A program made the position numbers and the translations under genes. This document shows positions 59,625-64,000 of a stretch of 64,000 bases of DNA, piece after piece; position 1 is the first letter of the stretch; each line of letters begins with the position of its first letter. The stretch comes from Streptomyces populi (GTDB lineage Bacteria; Actinomycetota; Actinomycetes; Streptomycetales; Streptomycetaceae). The notes below the pieces were generated by a model that ran no database searches, was not told the origin of the DNA, and worked only from the letters and a program-made list of their open reading frames with translations. The DNA lies in the NCBI RefSeq assembly GCF_002911015.1, contig NZ_KZ626862.1:34438-98437 (forward strand), given 5' to 3'.

Positions 59625-59714
59625 CTGATCCCCACCTTCGTGGGGGTGTTTCAGTGAACGGGCACGGCCCACTCTGCCCGGAAGATCCTTCCCCGCCGAC
59701 GTGGGGGTGCCGGC
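59625..59714 (+). CRISPR. Relic two-repeat array between cas8e and cas3
   Basis: Two degenerate 29-base repeats at 59625 and 59686, exactly 61 bases apart, with one 32-base spacer (59654-59685). Read on the plus strand they keep the stem and tail: CTGATCCCCACC..CGTGGGGGTGTTTCA and TCCTTCCCCGCC..CGTGGGGGTGCCGG. Same orientation as array 2. The start of the second repeat is 15 bases from the cas3 stop. Confidence 0.75.
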
Positions 59715-59728
59715 AGAGCCCGCCTGCG

Positions 59729-62575
59729 TCAACGCCGTACGAGGCCCAGGTCTGCGTCCAGGTACAACATCCTGCCGCCCATCGCCACTGGGCCAGCCGC
59801 TCCCCCTTGTACCGGCTGACACACGACGCGAACATCGCTCAGCATCGGATGCTCCGCCCACGACTCCGGCGGGCTGAACAGCTCTCTTTCCTCAGCTGGA
59901 AGCCAGCTCCCGTTGACCGGGATCGTGCGTCGCATCACCGCCCGCACGGCAGTGGCCGTAACCCGCTCCCCCGCTGACGGGTCGGGGATCGGTTCGTCAC
60001 CCTCCAGATCGAGAGTCCTGCGCCCGTCCTCTTGGATGTAAGCACATAGCAGCCGTACCGAATTCGCCCCCAGCCGAGTAGCGACCTCCCACTCGTCCTC
60101 CTCTCCCGGCAGGCTGTGCAGGTTGTGCAGTCCCCTCACGCTCCTGGCCCGGGGCACCGCAATCAGGCCGGCCTGGCCGCGCTCCGCAAGTTCCTTCCCC
60201 TGGTGGGCGTTCCACGCCGCCTGCTGTCGGCCACCTGGGTTGTCCCAGTCGAATGAGCCCTCGACAGCACTTTGCACCGACTCGACCAGGTCCTGAACGT
60301 CGTCCGGAATGGCGATCGCACCGTCGGTGAGCTTGGCCAGCTTCTCCGACGTCACGGAGAGCAGGAACTCGGAGTAGACCTCACCCCATTGCTTCGGCAC
60401 TGTCCCACGGTCTGCGAGTGGGTCGAGGACGACCAAACGTGGCGCGTCCGCCCACCCCGGGCGGCCACGACCGTCCGGATAGCCGTGACGTGTCCACCAG
60501 TTCTCGTGCCGCCAGCACCGGCCGGCCCGCTGCAACAGCAGCGCCAGCGGAGCCAGATCGCTGATCACCAGGTCAGCGTCCAGGTCGAGTGACTGCTCGA
60601 CGACCTGCGTCGCCACCACGATCCGGCGCACCGGCCGCGGCCCTGAACGCCCCAGTCCCTCTGCTACCCCCCGCGTTCGGACCTCCCGCACATCACCGGG
60701 GAAACGGGCATGCAGCAGCTGCACGATCCCGCCCTGCTCGTGCGAACGGTCGTCGAACCGTTCACGCAGCCGCAGGTACGTCTCCTGCGCGTCACCGACC
60801 GTGTTGCACACGACCAGCGCACTGCCGCCCTCCCCCACAGCCACCGGCTCCACCAGCCGCTCGACGACCGCAAGACGATCACGCGCCCCGCCCCGGCCGT
60901 GGACGACCGGCTCCACACGCACGTCCAAGCGCATGCTCCGCTCGCTGGCCTGCTCCTGCCGCCTCACCGCCGACATCTCCGTACCCCGGCCGCTGGCACC
61001 GTCCACATACAGCCAGCCCGGATACGGCGCCGGGAACGACCGCTTCCCCAGCCCGGACCGATCATGCCCCGCACCCTGCAGATACTCCTTGATCAGCCGG
61101 TCACTGACCGACGCCGGCAACGTCGCCGACAGCAGCACGACCGGCACCCCGAACGCGCCCAGCCAGTTCAGCAACCGCCCCAACAACACCTGCATGTACG
61201 GGTCATAGGCGTGCGCCTCATCCACAATGAACGTCTTGCCCGTCAACGCCAGCAACCGCAGCATGTTGTGCCGCACCGGCAACACCGACATCAGCGCCTG
61301 GTCCACCGTGCCCACCGCGAACTGCGCCAGCAGTGGGCGCTTGGGCCCTCGCAGCCACTGCCGCGGCCGCATATCCGCCTCCGCGCGCTGCCGCTCCGCC
61401 TGCCCTTCGTCCCCGTCGCAGGTCACCACACCCTGCCCCGCGCCCAAAGACTCTTCCGAGTACGCGCTGTTCAGCCAGGCCATGCTGTGAACGAGAGTCA
61501 GCCCCGCATCACGACCGGACTGCCGCACCAGCGCCCCGGCGACCCGCCCGTACATTTGATCACTTGTCGCCATCGTCGGCAGAAGAAACGCAAACCCCCG
61601 CGTGCCGAACACGGCTGACAGTACCCGCTCAGCTTCCAGAGCGGTCTCGCTCTTCCCATCTCCCGGGGCAGCCGTCACCAGGAGAATCCCACCCCGGTTC
61701 CCACCCCTCACCGCCGTCCGCAACTCCTCCATCACCGACCGCTGCAGCGGATTTGGTTCCCCCTTGATCCCGTACGCCTCAGCGAAACCCGGACGCTGCA
61801 GCTGCACAGGCACCAGACCCGCATCAGCCAGCAGACCCGCCACGTCCACCTGCGACTGGGTGAAATGCGCTTCCAGCGACGGATCCAGTGCCTTCTGCCG
61901 ACGCCGAAGGTAGCTCTCCTGGCTGACCAGCCAGTCCGCAAGGACAACGACCCCCGTCACCAAAACAGCCGACGCTGCCTTGAACGACTCCGGCGCCACA
62001 GGAGATCCCAACAGGTCAAACACCGCCGACGCATGCGCAGCACGCTGCCGCGCCCACGCCGGCCCTCCCAGGAACGCCGATCCGCTCCCGCCCTCGTTAC
62101 GGTAGAAGCGGCCATGGTGACCACCGATGATCTCCGCAACCCGCTCCGCAGCAGCAGTCTCCCCATCGGCGTCAAACCCCAGCACCGCCAGCACGTCCGC
62201 AGCCGCCTGCATACCAGCCACGTCGTGTCCCAGCCGCTCACCGCCCATCCGCGCGCGGTCCTCACTCAGTGGCGCCCGAAGATTTTCGGCCCCGTGCCGA
62301 GAGCAGAACTGAAACCCTGAAAGCTTGCCGATGTCGTGCAGCCCCGCGCACAAGCCGACCACCGCGCGCGCCTCGCCCGGCTCGCCTGCGAACCCCATCC
62401 CTTTGGCAATGCTCCACCGCTGATTGTCCGACAGATACACGTCCCACAGATGCAGCGCCATGGCAGCCGTATCAAGGAGGTGTCTGACCAGCGGATACGG
62501 AGGCAGCCCCGGATCCAGTCCCCGCGACTTTCCCCAAACCGACTCGTCCGGCCCCTCGCTGATCACTCCCGACAC
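59729..62575 (-). CDS. cas3: Cas3 helicase-nuclease, type I-E
   Basis: 948 residues from GTG 62575 (AGGGG five bases upstream). HD nuclease domain at residues 1-260 with LCAGLHDIGKLSGFQ (His80, Asp81), GHD and GGHHGRFYR. SF2 helicase from about 290: Walker A TAAPGDGKSETAL, DEAH box FIVDEAHAYD (about 450), VLLSATLP, and motif VI LLLQRAGRCWRH (about 680). C-terminal domain to the end. Recruited by Cascade, it unwinds and degrades target DNA. The open frame continues to 63526 only because array 2 has no stop in it. Divergent from array 2. Confidence 0.95.
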   Translation of the reverse strand: MSGVISEGPDESVWGKSRGLDPGLPPYPLVRHLLDTAAMALHLWDVYLSDNQRWSIAKGMGFAGEPGEARAVVGLCAGLHDIGKLSGFQFCSRHGAENLRAPLSEDRARMGGERLGHDVAGMQAAADVLAVLGFDADGETAAAERVAEIIGGHHGRFYRNEGGSGSAFLGGPAWARQRAAHASAVFDLLGSPVAPESFKAASAVLVTGVVVLADWLVSQESYLRRRQKALDPSLEAHFTQSQVDVAGLLADAGLVPVQLQRPGFAEAYGIKGEPNPLQRSVMEELRTAVRGGNRGGILLVTAAPGDGKSETALEAERVLSAVFGTRGFAFLLPTMATSDQMYGRVAGALVRQSGRDAGLTLVHSMAWLNSAYSEESLGAGQGVVTCDGDEGQAERQRAEADMRPRQWLRGPKRPLLAQFAVGTVDQALMSVLPVRHNMLRLLALTGKTFIVDEAHAYDPYMQVLLGRLLNWLGAFGVPVVLLSATLPASVSDRLIKEYLQGAGHDRSGLGKRSFPAPYPGWLYVDGASGRGTEMSAVRRQEQASERSMRLDVRVEPVVHGRGGARDRLAVVERLVEPVAVGEGGSALVVCNTVGDAQETYLRLRERFDDRSHEQGGIVQLLHARFPGDVREVRTRGVAEGLGRSGPRPVRRIVVATQVVEQSLDLDADLVISDLAPLALLLQRAGRCWRHENWWTRHGYPDGRGRPGWADAPRLVVLDPLADRGTVPKQWGEVYSEFLLSVTSEKLAKLTDGAIAIPDDVQDLVESVQSAVEGSFDWDNPGGRQQAAWNAHQGKELAERGQAGLIAVPRARSVRGLHNLHSLPGEEDEWEVATRLGANSVRLLCAYIQEDGRRTLDLEGDEPIPDPSAGERVTATAVRAVMRRTIPVNGSWLPAEERELFSPPESWAEHPMLSDVRVVCQPVQGGAAGPVAMGGRMLYLDADLGLVRR

Positions 62576-62751
62576 GGCCACCCCTCTCCATAGGCCTGCC
62601 TGTGGCGCAGATCCAAACACAGACCACTGACACCGGGCGTGGCTGCCGACGCTGGGTAAAGTGACGACATGAGACGTACGCGTCGACATCTCCGGACCAC
62701 AATGCCAGTAAAGGGACGGCAAAGTCATTCCTAACGCGCTGGTCAGGAAGT
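62576..62751 (+). promoter_or_regulatory. Leader of array 2 and cas3 divergent promoter region
   Basis: 176 bases between the cas3 start and the first repeat of array 2. GGCAAAGTC at 62718-62726 stands 25 bases before the first repeat, like its counterpart at array 1. GCCAGTAAAGG and TTACTGG-like AT-richer stretches lie just before it. It must also hold the cas3 promoter on the other strand. Confidence 0.7.
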
Positions 62752-64000
62752 GTCCTCCCCACCGGCGTGGGGGTGTTCCGGAGTCGGGGGCCAGGTAGAC
62801 GACCCCGTAGCCGTCCTCCCCACCGGCGTGGGGGTGTTCCGCACCGCACGGGTACGAGGAGGACGGCGTCACCGTCCTCCCCACCGGCGTGGGGGTGTTC
62901 CGAGGCCGCCGACCCCAGCATCTACCGCGTCCGAGTCCTCCCCACCGGCGTGGGGGTGTTCCGTCGCGGCGCGAGAACTCGTAGCCCTCGGCGTCGTCCT
63001 CCCCACCGGCGTGGGGGTGTTCCGCTGACGTAGAAGGCGGAGGCGCAGACCAGGAGGTCCTCCCCACCGGCGTGGGGGTGTTCCGTCGGCGCTCGCCCGC
63101 GAGCACTTCCGGAGCTGGTCCTCCCCACCGGCGTGGGGGTGTTCCGCCAGGCCAGGCCCGTCTCGTTCCGCGTCGTCTGTCCTCCCCACCGGCGTGGGGG
63201 TGTTCCGTTGAGAACGCCAAGGAGCCCGACGAGGGCGACGTCCTCCCCACCGGCGTGGGGGTGTTCCGTCCACCAGCCGCTCGACGAACGCGGTGCCGGC
63301 GTCCTCCCCACCGGCGTGGGGGTGTTCCGTCAAGCCCCGACCACGCACATGACGCGGTCGCGTCCTCCCCACCGGCGTGGGGGTGTTCCGGAACCCCCGT
63401 GTCTGACCCCGCCCAGCAGCCCGTCCTCCCCACCGGCGTGGGGGTGTTCCGATCATGTGGGGCAAGGCGGGCGCCGTTGTTGCGTCCTCCCCACCGGCGT
63501 GGGGGTGTTCCGTCGTCCTTCCTCATCGCTGAGCGCGTGCATGGGTCCTCCCCACCGGCGTGGGGGTGTTCCGGTCAGGGCGAGCAGGCCGCCGAAGACG
63601 CCGCGGTCCTCCCCACCGGCGTGGGGGTGTTCCGCAGGGCTTATGGACAGATGGGTGTGCTATAAGGTCCTCCCCACCGGCGTGGGGGTGTTCCGCAGAC
63701 CGCTCAGGCACACGCCGACCGCATCCAGTCCTCCCCACCGGCGTGGGGGTGTTCCGCGGGGTCGGCTTCGGCTTCGGGCTCGCCGGGGGTCCTCCCCACC
63801 GGCGTGGGGGTGTTCCGCGGGGTCGGCTTCGGCTTCGGGCTCGCCGGGGGTCCTCCCCACCGGCGTGGGGGTGTTCCGAGGACGCCCAGGGCCAACCCGG
63901 CGTTGAGCTGGTCCTCCCCACCGGCGTGGGGGTGTTCCGAAAACCAATTTCGCGCGGAAATCCGACCAGATGTCCTCCCCACCGGCGTGGGGGTGTTCCG
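62752..64000 (+). CRISPR. CRISPR array 2, type I-E, at least 21 repeats and 20 spacers
   Basis: Repeats of 29 bases start at 62752 and every 61 bases to 63972. The last visible repeat ends at the window edge, so the array may continue. The repeat begins GTCCTCCCCACC and ends GGGTGTTCCG, differing from the main array 1 repeat by C for T at position 4. The leader is on the left, so spacers near 62781 are newest. Spacers at 63757-63788 and 63818-63849 are identical. The array is read divergently from cas3. Confidence 0.98.

Noticed and set aside
62576..63526. A 317-residue N-terminal extension of Cas3
   Set aside because: It is array 2 read on the opposite strand. Cas3-like sequence and a ribosome site begin at GTG 62575.
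1..64000. tRNA or rRNA genes, integrase attachment sites
   Set aside because: None seen on reading both strands. No tRNA-like cloverleaf next to the island ends, though a computed scan was not possible.
49790..64000. Self-targeting spacers against the island
   Set aside because: A visual comparison found no clear match of any spacer to the rest of the window. A computed search would be needed to exclude it.

Overview
The window is very GC-rich (about 70 percent), uses third-position G/C almost throughout, and starts many genes with GTG or TTG behind a GGAG-type ribosome site. With the DUF317, DUF4913, DUF5958 and SCO6880-type proteins this points to the chromosome of a Streptomyces or a close relative.

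Layout. (1) 1-6270, minus strand: a catabolic operon for L-rhamnose (rhaI, a fused rhamnulose-phosphate aldolase/lactaldehyde dehydrogenase, rhaB) that runs by one- to four-base overlaps into lutA and lutB. The products lactaldehyde and lactate are therefore handled by the same transcript. Two LacI-type palindromes lie upstream. (2) 6.7-21 kb: the left part of an accessory island. It starts with an IS256-family transposase scrap and holds a nonsense-broken DUF317 gene, a tightly overlapped cassette (two regulators, two MFS transporters, an ATP-grasp ligase, a HAD hydrolase), several unknown proteins, a RelE-fold protein behind a DUF4913 protein, a DUF4253 protein and an orphan DNA methyltransferase. 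(3) 21.1-49.8 kb, plus strand: a conjugation-like gene block (peptidoglycan hydrolase, small membrane protein, VirB8-like, VirB6/TrbL-like, a split VirB4, a VirD4/TraG coupling ATPase), a MoxR AAA+/VWA pair, many small paralogous proteins, DUF317 proteins, and cargo (a TrpA-like protein, a PAPS-reductase-like enzyme, a cytosine methyltransferase, a DnaB-N protein). No relaxase, integrase, FtsK-type TraB or replication initiator is visible. (4) 49.8-64.0 kb: a complete type I-E CRISPR-Cas locus. Array 1 has 55 repeats and is read on the minus strand. Then come cas2, cas1, cas6e, cas5e, cas7e, cse2, cas8e, a two-repeat relic array, cas3, and divergent array 2, with 21 repeats visible and cut by the window edge.

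How it fits together. The CRISPR module looks intact: catalytic residues are visible in Cas1 and Cas3, and the genes are coupled by overlaps. Both leaders share a motif exactly 25 bases from the first repeat. One spacer near the leader end of array 1 and one in array 2 target almost the same sequence. The conjugation-like island ends 28 bases from the old end of array 1 and carries several broken or oddly started genes, all of them DUF317 or small companion genes rather than the ATPases, so it is either decaying at its edges or affected by homopolymer sequence errors.

Limits: all family calls come from reading the translations by eye, with no database search. Starts are chosen from ribosome sites and overlaps.
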